Source: Paraktedonobacter sp035294465 (lineage in GTDB: Bacteria; Chloroflexota; Ktedonobacteria; Ktedonobacterales; Ktedonobacteraceae). Taken from it: a stretch of 28,102 nt of DNA. The notes under the pieces were generated by a model. It ran no database searches and was not told where the DNA came from. It saw nothing but the letters and a program-made list of their open reading frames with translations. Below, in pieces: positions 9,204 through 17,043 of the stretch. The translations under genes and the position numbers were made by a program. Each line of letters begins with the position of its first letter. The first letter of the stretch is position 1. The stretch lies in the NCBI GenBank assembly GCA_035294465.1, contig DATGKW010000179.1:1-28102 (forward strand), given 5' to 3'.

Positions 9204-10994
9204 CTACAATTCCAGGCTCTTGCTCTTGATGATCTTGCTTATATGTTCGATAAACTCGGCCAGTGGTTGCGCGCCGAGGTTCTGGTTCGTGCGTAGGCGC
9301 ACAGCTACAGCGTTCGCGGATGCTTCTTTGTCTCCTACAACCAGCATGTAGGGGATCTTCTGCATCTGAGCGTCACGCACTTTCGCGTTCATACGCTCGC
9401 CGCGCACGTCTACTTCGGCACGAATGCCCGCGGCCTTTAGCTCGGCCAGCACCGCCTCCGCGTACTCATTGTGCCGGTCGGCGATGGGAATGACTATTGC
9501 CTGCACGGGAGCCAGCCAGACCGGGAAGGCACCCGCGAAATGCTCGATCAGCATAGCCATAAAGCGCTCCGTTGAACCCGTCACGGCGCGGTGGATAATC
9601 ACCGGGCGATGAGCGTGGCCATCTTCGCCAATATACTCCAGCTCGAAATTCTCCGGCTGAACAAAATCAATCTGCACCGTCGAGCACTGCCAGTCGCGGC
9701 CCAGAGCGTCCTTGACCATAAAGTCCGTTTTGGGACCGTAGAAAGCAGCCTCGCCAATCATCTCCGTGTATTTGATGCCCTTGTTCTCGACCGCCTGGCG
9801 CAGCGTGCTCTCGGCCCTTTCCCAGATCTCATCGCTGCCCGCGTATTCCTCTTTCTTGTTCGGGTCGCGCAGCGAAAGCGAGATCCAGTAATCCGTCAGA
9901 CCATACGTCTTGAAGACCTCCAGCGTCAGGTCGATGGCACGGTTAAACTCCTCCTGAATCTGATCGGGGCGCAGGAAAACATGGGCATCGTCCTGCGTCA
10001 GACTGCGCACACGCGCCAGGCCCGTCAGCGTGCCGGCCTTTTCATAGCGGTAGAGCGTGGCGAATTCGGCGTAGCGCACCGGCAGTTCGCGATAGCTATG
10101 CGTCTGCGACTTGTACAGCTCGATATGGTGTGGGCAGTTCATCGGCTTAAGGATGTAGGCATCGTCCTCCGACTGTTCCTGCTCGCCCATCATGATCGGG
10201 AACATATTCTCACGATAGTTGTACCAATGCCTGGACGTTTTGTACAGGCGCACTCGGCCTAGATGCGACGTCCAGACATGCTGGTAGCCGTAGCGCTCCT
10301 GCGTCTCGCGCACATATGATTCCATCAGGTGACGCAGCATCTCGCCGTTCGGCAGAAACATTGGCACACCGCCCGGCAAATTTTCGTTCATGACAAACAG
10401 CTTGAGCTCGCGCCCCAGCTTACGATGATCGCGTTTAGCTGCCTCTTCCAGCCGCCAGAGGTACTGATCCAACTCTTCCTGCGAGAACCAGGCCGTGCCG
10501 TAGATGCGTTGGAGCATCGGGCGCTTCTCGTCGCCTCGCCAGTACGCACCTGCGATCTTCATCAGCTTAAAAGGTCCAACCTGGCCCGTATGCTCCACAT
10601 GTGGACCACGGCAGAGGTCAAGAAACTTACTCTGCTGGTAGATCCCAACTTCAGCATCGCTGAGATTCTCAATCAGTTCAACCTTATAGACCTGCCCTTT
10701 CGCCTTGAAGTACTCCAGGGCCTTCTCACGTGGCCAGCGATCACGCAGGAAAGGATGTTTCCCGGCGATAATCTTGGCCATACGCTGCTCGATGTCGGGC
10801 AGATCTTCGGGCGTCAGCGGGCGCGGCAGATCGAAATCATAGTAAAATCCATCCTCGATAGCGGGTCCGATGGCAAACTTTGCGTCTGGAAAGATCTCCT
10901 GCACCGCCTCGGCCATCACGTGGGCCGCAGAGTGCCGCATGCGCTGAATCGGCGTATAATTGACCGTTTCCATAATTTCGGCTTCAACTGACAT
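9204..10994 (-). CDS. thrS: Threonyl-tRNA synthetase lacking the TGS domain
   Basis: Charges tRNA-Thr with threonine. 596 aa, shorter than the usual about 640 because the N-terminal TGS domain is absent: the editing (tRNA-SAD) domain starts almost at once. Editing-site residues are His21 and His25 (HSAAH) and Cys128/His132 (CRGPH). The class II core follows, with zinc ligands Cys287 (MNCPHH), His338 (DDAHVF) and His468 (IIHRAVTGSTERF, motif 3). Motif 2 lies near 307-330. The anticodon-binding domain occupies about 495-590. The start is well fixed by AAGGAGG 9 nt before ATG 10994, directly after the T-box terminator. It is transcribed alone from the promoter at 11354-11382, through the T-box, to the terminator at 9120-9150. 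Confidence 0.98.
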   Translation of the reverse strand: MSVEAEIMETVNYTPIQRMRHSAAHVMAEAVQEIFPDAKFAIGPAIEDGFYYDFDLPRPLTPEDLPDIEQRMAKIIAGKHPFLRDRWPREKALEYFKAKGQVYKVELIENLSDAEVGIYQQSKFLDLCRGPHVEHTGQVGPFKLMKIAGAYWRGDEKRPMLQRIYGTAWFSQEELDQYLWRLEEAAKRDHRKLGRELKLFVMNENLPGGVPMFLPNGEMLRHLMESYVRETQERYGYQHVWTSHLGRVRLYKTSRHWYNYRENMFPIMMGEQEQSEDDAYILKPMNCPHHIELYKSQTHSYRELPVRYAEFATLYRYEKAGTLTGLARVRSLTQDDAHVFLRPDQIQEEFNRAIDLTLEVFKTYGLTDYWISLSLRDPNKKEEYAGSDEIWERAESTLRQAVENKGIKYTEMIGEAAFYGPKTDFMVKDALGRDWQCSTVQIDFVQPENFELEYIGEDGHAHRPVIIHRAVTGSTERFMAMLIEHFAGAFPVWLAPVQAIVIPIADRHNEYAEAVLAELKAAGIRAEVDVRGERMNAKVRDAQMQKIPYMLVVGDKEASANAVAVRLRTNQNLGAQPLAEFIEHISKIIKSKSLEL

Positions 10995-11019
10995 AGTATC
11001 AAGCCTCCTTTTTCACAAC

Positions 11020-11347
11020 AAAAAAACCTTTTCAATCCCACACTGGGACGAAAAGGCGCAATGATCATAAACTTTCCGTGGTTCCACCCGGCTTCCGCGC
11101 AGCCTATCGTAGACCACGGATATCTTTAGCTAGCATACGACATCCGCGCGATAGAGCAGCGCGCTCTCGTGGTCGTTAACGGGACCAAAGCGTACACATT
11201 AGTTCATTCCTGGCAGGCAGGGAGTTTTCTGTGCAGGCTAGCGAGGGGTACCTTATTTCTTGCTGACCGGAGCGCTTTCAGCCGCTGGCGCATCCTCTCT
11301 GTTCGGCCCCTGAGAAAAGACATGTCTCGCATATGCCGATATATGTT
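11020..11347 (-). promoter_or_regulatory. T-box leader (tRNA-Thr sensing) of thrS
   Basis: About 330 nt between the thrS promoter and gene. The hallmark GGGTGGAACCACGG lies at 11089-11076. Its GGG and ACG can pair with CGT-CCC at about 11050-11045 to form the antiterminator, leaving UGGA free for the tRNA acceptor end. The competing terminator is CCTTTTCGTCCCA/TGGGATTGAAAAGG (11056-11027), followed by seven T residues (11026-11020). A Stem I basal helix GCGAG/CUCGC can be drawn, and ACC at 11249-11247, just before its 3' strand, is a plausible threonine specifier. Uncharged tRNA-Thr should therefore favour read-through. Motif and terminator are seen directly; the specifier assignment is inference. 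Confidence 0.93.
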
Positions 11348-11353
11348 GCGACA

Positions 11354-11382
11354 ACTATAGCATAATCTCTCCAGAAAGTAAA
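11354..11382 (-). promoter_or_regulatory. thrS promoter
   Basis: Minus strand: TTTACT (11382-11377), a 17-bp spacer, and TATAGT (11359-11354) with an extended TGC. The start point is predicted near 11347, just before the T-box. Confidence 0.75.
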
Positions 11383-11387
11383 CAGTC

Positions 11388-11416
11388 TTGTCTATAAACT
11401 GTAAGCATGCTATAGT
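11388..11416 (+). promoter_or_regulatory. Promoter of the 154-aa membrane gene / mobA unit
   Basis: TTGTCT (11388-11393), a 17-bp spacer, and TATAGT (11411-11416) with an extended TGC. It is back-to-back with the thrS promoter, with only 5 bp between the two -35 boxes. Confidence 0.7.
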
Positions 11417-11460
11417 GTTGCCAATGTAACAACGCTATCTCAAGAGGGGGCGGAAACGCT

Positions 11461-11925
11461 ATGCATTTTAACCTGGTGAACTGGCTGTTTCAAGATCCAT
11501 GTACTGCCACAGGCTGCTATTCCGGTGGGCCGGCTCCGGAGGTCTTTCATTTTTATCCTGAGTGGATCATTTTCTGCGCCCTGGGCCTTCTGGTCGCCTT
11601 CTATTATTCAGTAGAGGGTCGCAAGCGCTTTACAAAGAACCGCCCATGGGTAAAGTATATGCTGGACCGCTACCTCGGCTGGCTGGCAATCATCTGCATT
11701 ATCGGCCTTCCTATGATTGGGGCACGCGCGGTTCTCTATGAATACTTCTTCGCCTGGCGCGTCTGGCGCTACCTCTGGCTGTTAGGGTTGCTCGTCTGGG
11801 CTATCTTCTTCCTTATCCACCGCTTCAGAAAGTATCCCCAGGAGCGCGATTATTACCTGCATCTGAGGAAACGCGACCAGTATATTCCTAAGAGCAGCAA
11901 GAAGAAGGCTGCGACTTCGCGTTAA
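11461..11925 (+). CDS. Hypothetical membrane protein, three predicted helices
   Basis: 154 aa, family not recognised. An N-terminal stretch of about 33 residues has two cysteines (DPCTATGCYSGG). Hydrophobic segments lie at about 34-50, 71-95 and 103-121, followed by a strongly basic tail (YPQERDYYLHLRKRDQ, then SSKKKA) that should be cytoplasmic. A G-rich site (GAGGGGGCGG) lies about 8-16 nt before the ATG. mobA follows after 23 nt and is probably co-transcribed, though nothing in the protein points to molybdenum metabolism. Confidence 0.8.
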   Translation: MHFNLVNWLFQDPCTATGCYSGGPAPEVFHFYPEWIIFCALGLLVAFYYSVEGRKRFTKNRPWVKYMLDRYLGWLAIICIIGLPMIGARAVLYEYFFAWRVWRYLWLLGLLVWAIFFLIHRFRKYPQERDYYLHLRKRDQYIPKSSKKKAATSR

Positions 11926-11948
11926 GCCTGGACATGTGAAGTGACTGA

Positions 11949-12584
11949 ATGCGCGGAGAGTTAGAACAGGGTGTCGCGGGGATTATTCTGGCAGGAGGAC
12001 GCAGCAGACGCATGGGAAGAGACAAAGCGCTGCTGCCAGTTCCCGGCGAAACGCCGTTGACTTTTGTTGAGCACCTTGCCTCGCAGCTCTCCGCACTTTG
12101 CCCCGAAGTACTCCTCGTCGCACGAGATGAAATAAGCGGCAAAGAGTACTTGTCTGCCTCGCATGGCCAGAACCGGCGCTTGATATACGATCAGGTGCCC
12201 GATCGCGGGCCGCTCATGGGCCTTTATAGCGGCTTGCAAGCTATAACTTTCTCACATGCTCTGGTTCTGGCGGTTGATCTGCCATGCGTGCAGCCTGCGC
12301 TTCTTGTCTGGTTGCGTGCGTTTCCGCTCACAGACGAGGCGCTCATACCACATGTGCAAGGAATTCCGCAGGTGCTTCTGGCTCGCTACCCACGAGCGAT
12401 CCTGCCAATAATCGAGGAGTGTTTGCAGCGGGGACGGCGAGATCCGCGAGCCCTGCTGGAGAAAGCGCCTGTACGCTTTCTAGAAGAAGAGCAGGTGCGC
12501 GAAGTTGATCCTGAACTGCACTCGTTTGTGAATGTGAATACGCCAGAGGACGTTGAGAAGGTTAACAACTCTATTATGATATAA
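11949..12584 (+). CDS. mobA: Molybdenum cofactor guanylyltransferase
   Basis: Transfers GMP from GTP to molybdopterin to make the guanine dinucleotide form of the cofactor. 211 aa, close to the family norm. The nucleotide-binding signature LAGGRSRRMGRDKALL is at 14-29, with the conserved Lys26. The metal-binding Asp is in AVDLPCVQP (Asp110), and DRGPLMGLYSGL at 85-96 matches the family's GPLxGIxxGL block. The C-terminal VNVNTPEDVEK is also typical. It follows the membrane gene by 23 nt and no other cofactor-synthesis gene is in the window. The last six codons lie inside a 16-bp inverted repeat. Confidence 0.93.
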   Translation: MRGELEQGVAGIILAGGRSRRMGRDKALLPVPGETPLTFVEHLASQLSALCPEVLLVARDEISGKEYLSASHGQNRRLIYDQVPDRGPLMGLYSGLQAITFSHALVLAVDLPCVQPALLVWLRAFPLTDEALIPHVQGIPQVLLARYPRAILPIIEECLQRGRRDPRALLEKAPVRFLEEEQVREVDPELHSFVNVNTPEDVEKVNNSIMI

Positions 12585-12596
12585 TAGAGTTGTTAA
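12562..12596. repeat. Perfect 16-bp inverted repeat over the end of mobA
   Basis: Arms TTAACAACTCTATTAT and ATAATAGAGTTGTTAA are separated by GAT. The mobA stop codon (12582-12584) is inside. The repeat contains TGATATAAT, an extended -10 element (TATAAT at 12580-12585), but no good -35 is placed for it. No T-tract follows, so it is not a standard terminator. It could be an operator or a weak promoter for the next gene, or could limit read-through from mobA. Confidence 0.8.
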
Positions 12597-12663
12597 TGGG
12601 CTGAAAAGCGGCTCATAGAGAGATGGCGAAGTCTAAGGAAGAAGCATAAAAGAGGTATTCATT

Positions 12664-13194
12664 ATGGGACAGGACCCCGATCATTTCTCTGCCGGTCAGG
12701 AGTACCAGCAGGAAGAGCAAAACAGCTATCAGGGCGGCTATCAGCAGTCTCGTAGCTCATATCAACAACCGCATAGCGAGCGGCCCGGCCCAGGCTATCG
12801 ACCATACGGACAGCCCGGTTTCTCGCAAGCCTCTAACACCAACCAGGCACTTGGTCCAAGTTCGATAAACCTGGCCCCCAACATCACCGCATTCCTGAGT
12901 TACCTGGCTGGTTGGATAAGTGGACTCATCGTCTTGCTTCTTGAGAAACAGAATCGTTTTGTGCGCTTCCACGCCATGCAATCAATTCTGATCTCTCTTG
13001 CAGAGTTTGTTCTAGCCTGGGCTTTAAACATTATTTTAAGTCTCCCGATCATTGGCCTGCTGAGTCCTCTTGTCTGGACGCTCTATGGCATCGGGACATT
13101 TGTGCTCTGGATCTTTATGATGATCAATGCCTACCAGGGCCGCTACTATAAGTTGCCGTTCATTGGCGATTATGCCGAACGCTTTATCGGTTAG
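12664..13194 (+). CDS. DUF4870-type membrane protein
   Basis: 176 aa. Residues 1-70 are hydrophilic and rich in Gln, Ser, Tyr, Pro and Gly, likely disordered. From about 72 the sequence follows the DUF4870 (Tic20-like) pattern: NITAFLSYLAGWISGLIVLLLEKQNRFVRFHAMQS, with the charged loop between the first two helices. Helices are at about 74-93, 106-128 and 133-156, and the protein ends PFIGDYAERF. Function in bacteria unknown. AGAGG 9 nt before the ATG supports the start. It converges with fni, and the two stop codons overlap by 4 bp. Confidence 0.87.
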   Translation: MGQDPDHFSAGQEYQQEEQNSYQGGYQQSRSSYQQPHSERPGPGYRPYGQPGFSQASNTNQALGPSSINLAPNITAFLSYLAGWISGLIVLLLEKQNRFVRFHAMQSILISLAEFVLAWALNIILSLPIIGLLSPLVWTLYGIGTFVLWIFMMINAYQGRYYKLPFIGDYAERFIG

Positions 13195-14339
13195 AGCAAC
13201 ACTCTACCCTCCCAGGATACAGTTTTTAGGCGGCGCTGCGCGAGTTCGCGCAGTTTCGCCTCGAAGCCGCGTAGCTTGAGCCAGTGGTAGGTTTCGCCTG
13301 TGACCACCACATCCACCTGGGTCATCTGAGCAACGCTGGCCGCTCCGCTCAACTGCATTGCCACCTTGAGCTCAAGGATCAGTTCCTCGACCAGTTCGCA
13401 GACTGCCTCAAAGCTTTCGCTAGCTGCCTTGAGGAAAGGAAAAGCCATACCAACCAGGGTAGCGCCCAGGCTCAGGGCGCGAGCGATATCCAGGCCGCTG
13501 CGCACACCACCCGTAGCGATCAGTGGCAGGTTAGCCACACCCGCTTCAACCAGACTGATAGGCGTGGGAATGCCCCAATCGCGATAGAGCATGCCAATTG
13601 CTCGCGAGCGCCCGTCCCCGCGATCAGCGGCCCGCACTGCCTCCATAGCCGACATACTGCTCCCTCCCGCACCACCAACATCGATGGCCGCCACTCCGCA
13701 GCTTTTGAGCAGCAGCGCTTGCTCCTGGCAAATACCTGCTCCGGTCTCTTTGGCGATTACCGGCAATTCAAGCTGGCTGACCAGCGTTTTTAATGCGCGC
13801 GCCTCTCCAACCGCCCGACGGTCGCCCTCCGGCTGAGCAGCTTCTTGCAGGCTGTTCAGATGCACCGCAAGGGCATTGGCCTCAATCATCTTGATGGCGG
13901 TACGCACCTGCTCAAGCGTGAATGGTTCTGCGCGCGCCTGGCGAATAAGCTGAGGCGCGCCTACGTTGGCGATGAGAAACGCGCCGGGGGCGGCCTCGCG
14001 GGCAACGGCATAGCTGTGAGCCACATCAGGGTTGACAATACCGGCTCGCTGGCTGCCTACGCCCAGAGCCAGCCCATAGCGCTCGGCGGCCAGCGCCAGG
14101 TTGCGGTTGATCGCAGCAACATCAGGATGGCCGCCGGTCATGGAAGAGATGAGCAGCGGATAGTTCAATGGGCGGCCCAGGAAGTGGACGGAGGTATCGA
14201 TTGCGTCCAGATCTACCTCCGGCAACGCCTGGTGTACCAGATGAATATCCCGCCAACTGGCGCTCTGGGGAGCAGAAAGATCCTGGGTTAAGGCGGCCTG
14301 GACATGCTCGGCCTTGCGCTGTTTTACTCCATCATTCAT
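13191..14339 (-). CDS. fni: Type 2 isopentenyl-diphosphate delta-isomerase
   Basis: FMN- and NADPH-dependent interconversion of IPP and DMAPP for isoprenoid synthesis. 382 aa from ATG 14339, with GGGAAG about 9 nt upstream; an in-frame TTG at 14360 is less likely. Family landmarks: RKAEHVQAAL at 8-17, SSMTGG at 65-70, GVGSQR at 93-98, NVGA at 125-128, HLNSLQEAAQPEGDR at 160-174 (with the catalytic Gln and metal-binding Glu), KETG at 197-200, DVGGAGGSS at 220-228 and the phosphate-binding GGVRSG at 277-282. Length fits the family (about 350-380). It appears monocistronic, as its neighbours run the opposite way or are separated by about 230 bp. Confidence 0.96.
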   Translation of the reverse strand: MNDGVKQRKAEHVQAALTQDLSAPQSASWRDIHLVHQALPEVDLDAIDTSVHFLGRPLNYPLLISSMTGGHPDVAAINRNLALAAERYGLALGVGSQRAGIVNPDVAHSYAVAREAAPGAFLIANVGAPQLIRQARAEPFTLEQVRTAIKMIEANALAVHLNSLQEAAQPEGDRRAVGEARALKTLVSQLELPVIAKETGAGICQEQALLLKSCGVAAIDVGGAGGSSMSAMEAVRAADRGDGRSRAIGMLYRDWGIPTPISLVEAGVANLPLIATGGVRSGLDIARALSLGATLVGMAFPFLKAASESFEAVCELVEELILELKVAMQLSGAASVAQMTQVDVVVTGETYHWLKLRGFEAKLRELAQRRLKTVSWEGRVLL

Positions 14340-14453
14340 ACGAGGTACTTCCCTTTCCAAATCATTTCATAAAGATGCAGAGATCTTCAGCCTGGTAGCT
14401 GATTTCCTTCACTCCAACCGCCTGCTCGCGCCTGCGGCGCTTGCCTGAACTCA

Positions 14454-14509
14454 TCTAGTTTGTTCTATGAGAATCGTGTTTCATGCGCTTTCTCATAGAA
14501 CAGACTAGA
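14454..14509. repeat. 20-bp inverted repeat between purB and fni
   Basis: Arms at 14454-14473 and 14490-14509 are complementary over 20 bp with a single G:U-type mismatch and enclose a 16-nt loop. The core of each arm is GTTCTATGAGAA or its complement. It lies about 60 nt past the purB stop on the minus strand. There is no clear T-tract on either side. It is either a read-through-limiting hairpin or a small mobile-repeat relic. Confidence 0.75.
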
Positions 14510-14569
14510 CGAGCGCGATAAAGCTGCGCGAATCTTCGGCGAGAGAAAGCACAGACTTTGCTCAGATGT

Positions 14570-15976
14570 TCAGAGGCCGATTCGCTTAAAGGATGCGTCG
14601 ATATATGTTGTATAGTAATCCATGCTGGCTAGCCCTTTGAGTTCCTCCAGCGAAAGGTAGCGCGTGACTTCTGGATCATTGCTTAGCTCATGCAAGAAAG
14701 GGAGCAGATCTTGCTGACCTGAACCAGTTACATTTCCTGCTAGAGAAGAGTCTATTCCCTCCTGGGCAGGTAGTTCAGGCAAGATATCAGGTTCGCCCTC
14801 TTGTTTCGATCCGCATTGAGAATGCTGCGACCAGACTTTCTTCGCATTACGCTGAACGATCTTGTAGGCTTCCTGTCTGCCCACGCCTTTATCGATCAAG
14901 GCCAGCAGAATACGCTGAGAGAAAATCAGGCCGCCGGTCATATTGAGGTTGGCGAGCATGCGTTCTTTGTTGACTTCCAGGCCATTGATTACATTGGTAA
15001 ACACATGGAGCATGTAGTGCAGCAGCGTGCAGCCATCGGGAAAGATGATGCGTTCGGTGGAGGAATGGCTGATATCGCGTTCGTGCCAGAGGGCGACATT
15101 CTCCAGCGCGGTCATGGCGAAGCCACGCAGCACGCGAGAGAGACCGCAGATACGCTCGCAGAGCTCCGGGTTGCGTTTGTGAGGCATAGCAGACGATCCC
15201 TGCTGGCCAGCGCCGAACGGCTCGAAAGCTTCGCTCAGCTCAGTGCGCTGCAAGTGGCGGATCTCCTGGGCCATTTTTTCCAGCGAGGCCCCGATCAGAG
15301 CAAGCGTCGTCATGAAATGCGCGTGGCGGTCGCGCTGGATTACCTGATTAGTGATAGGATCAACCCCCAGACCCAGCCGCGCGCAGACATGCTCCTCGAT
15401 CTGCGGCGGCACCGTTGCGTGCGTGCCAACTGCGCCGGAGATCGCGCCAACCGTGATCTGCGCCAGCGCCTCACCCAGACGCTTTTGCTGGCGGCGCAGT
15501 TCGTCCACCCACAAGGCCAGCTTCAGTCCGAAGGTCATAGGTTCAGCATGAATGCCGTGACTGCGCCCGGCCATCAAGGTATACTTATGCGCGCGAGCCT
15601 GCTTTGCTACCGCCTCTATCAGTTCTGCCAGCTTTGCCTGCAAGAGCTCACCGGCCTCCTTGACCTGCAAAGCCAGAGCAGTATCAAGCACATCGGAAGA
15701 GGTCAGGCCCAGATGGATAAAACGCCCCTCCGGCCCAAGTTGCTCCTGAATAGAGCGCAAAAAAGAAATAATATCATGGTGTGTCTCGCGCTCGATCTCC
15801 TGCATACGTTCGGCATTGTAGCGAGCCCGGCGAATCTTCTCCATAGCATCCGGGGGAATCACGCCTTCGCGCGCCCAGGCTTCGCAGACCTCCAACTCGA
15901 CCTTGAGCCAGGTATCGGTTTTATGAGAGGCTGACCAGATGGCCGCCATTTCTGGAAGTGAGTAGCGTTCGATCAT
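14570..15976 (-). CDS. purB: Adenylosuccinate lyase
   Basis: Two steps of purine synthesis: SAICAR to AICAR plus fumarate, and adenylosuccinate to AMP plus fumarate. I start at ATG 15976 (468 aa), because homologues begin MIERY; an in-frame TTG at 15985 is possible. Motifs: THHDII at 66-71, LTSSDVLDTA at 91-100, general acid His140 in GRSHGIHAEP, and the signature GSSAMPHKRNP at 260-270 on the flexible catalytic loop (Ser261/Ser262). Standard bacterial enzymes are about 430 aa. The extra length is an about 38-residue polar insertion at roughly 384-421 in the C-terminal domain. No other purine genes adjoin it. Confidence 0.97.
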   Translation of the reverse strand: MIERYSLPEMAAIWSASHKTDTWLKVELEVCEAWAREGVIPPDAMEKIRRARYNAERMQEIERETHHDIISFLRSIQEQLGPEGRFIHLGLTSSDVLDTALALQVKEAGELLQAKLAELIEAVAKQARAHKYTLMAGRSHGIHAEPMTFGLKLALWVDELRRQQKRLGEALAQITVGAISGAVGTHATVPPQIEEHVCARLGLGVDPITNQVIQRDRHAHFMTTLALIGASLEKMAQEIRHLQRTELSEAFEPFGAGQQGSSAMPHKRNPELCERICGLSRVLRGFAMTALENVALWHERDISHSSTERIIFPDGCTLLHYMLHVFTNVINGLEVNKERMLANLNMTGGLIFSQRILLALIDKGVGRQEAYKIVQRNAKKVWSQHSQCGSKQEGEPDILPELPAQEGIDSSLAGNVTGSGQQDLLPFLHELSNDPEVTRYLSLEELKGLASMDYYTTYIDASFKRIGL

Positions 15977-15981
15977 GCTCT

Positions 15982-16032
15982 TCAACTAGCTCCATCATGC
16001 AAAATCGCTTGACTTTTTCGACTTTCGTGCAT
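15982..16032 (-). CDS. Possible 16-aa leader peptide ORF before purB
   Basis: ATG 16032 to TGA 15984-15982 encodes MHESRKSQAILHDGAS. GAGGA lies 5-6 nt upstream, a better ribosome site than purB itself has. The stop is only 5 nt before the purB ATG, a spacing suited to translational coupling. No homologue is known and the ORF is very short, so chance is possible. Confidence 0.35.
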   Translation of the reverse strand: MHESRKSQAILHDGAS

Positions 16033-16197
16033 ACAATTCCTCAAAGCGCGGGCAGTCCAGCAAAGGCTGAACTTCGATCCGCTTGAGGATACTGAAATTA
16101 AGTATGCTAAACTTCAACGAGCGGGAAAAAAATTCCCTTATTCAGTCTACCACACAACTCCGTTGTGCATTCGCGATTTCGCTCAAAGAGGATTGCT

Positions 16198-17043
16198 ATG
16201 CTTACAGATACACGGCGCCTGACCGCCACGCGCTACGCTTTTCGCCGGGATACACGGCGCATGCTCAAACTGGCTATTCCCGCGGCAGTTATCCTGTTCA
16301 TTTCATGTCTACTCATAGCCCTGGCCTACACTAACACGCTGCCACCTGGCCTGGGACTTCTGGTTGCCATAGCGTTCTTCCTGGGCGTAATTAGCCTCAT
16401 CGTGCTTATTCCACTGCTCGTCTTCTTCTACGGCTATAGCAAGGGAGGTCTCTGGCTGGATGAAGAAGGCGTGCGTGTGCATTTTCCCGCGGAAAACGAA
16501 CAGCGCATGGATTGGTCCGAAGCGCTCTACGCCGTAGACGAGGGAGACGAGTACCTGGCCCTGAGCAAAGGGAAAGAGGGCCTGGGACACCTGGTAAGCA
16601 AAGATCGTTATGTGCGCCTGCACCTGGAGGGCATGACCTCTGAGGATCGCGCAGCGGTCAAACGCATGCTGGCCGAACATGCAGAGATACGCCAGCCACG
16701 AATGTTCACCTTTGCCACATTCATGAATACGAAAGGAGAGACGGTCGCGCGGGGACGCCTGTACCTGTTTGAGAATGAGCTGCTCTGCGCGGAGAATCGC
16801 GGCGAGAGGCGCGTTTTTATTACCGCGCCTATTCAGAAGCTCACCCGCGTCAGAGTACGCAATCCTTTCTATGTTGGCAAATTGGAATGCGAAGCTTTTG
16901 TCATTTCTTATGATAAAAAAGAATACGTCGTCATGCTGGGATACGAAACAACGATCAGAGGGGGGCTGGGAACAAGCTCAAGATGGTCAGTAACCGGCAA
17001 TGCGCGGGAGTGGGTTGAGGCTTTGCAACCAGTGGCAAAGTAG
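16198..17043 (+). CDS. Hypothetical membrane protein, two helices and a cytoplasmic domain
   Basis: 281 aa from ATG 16198, chosen because AGAGGA lies 6 nt upstream; an in-frame ATG at 16165 has no such site. A basic N-terminus (RRDTRRMLK) precedes two hydrophobic segments at about 24-44 and 51-79. The rest is a soluble domain of about 200 residues with two similar beta-rich halves (GLWLDEEGVRVHF near 84-96 and RGRLYLFENELLCAE in the second half), reminiscent of PH-like or bacterial-PH membrane proteins. That resemblance is only suggestive. Its promoter is not evident. Confidence 0.78.
   Translation: MLTDTRRLTATRYAFRRDTRRMLKLAIPAAVILFISCLLIALAYTNTLPPGLGLLVAIAFFLGVISLIVLIPLLVFFYGYSKGGLWLDEEGVRVHFPAENEQRMDWSEALYAVDEGDEYLALSKGKEGLGHLVSKDRYVRLHLEGMTSEDRAAVKRMLAEHAEIRQPRMFTFATFMNTKGETVARGRLYLFENELLCAENRGERRVFITAPIQKLTRVRVRNPFYVGKLECEAFVISYDKKEYVVMLGYETTIRGGLGTSSRWSVTGNAREWVEALQPVAK

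Noticed and set aside
14801..15934. A 377-codon open frame on the plus strand
   Set aside because: Antisense shadow of purB, which has all its signature motifs.
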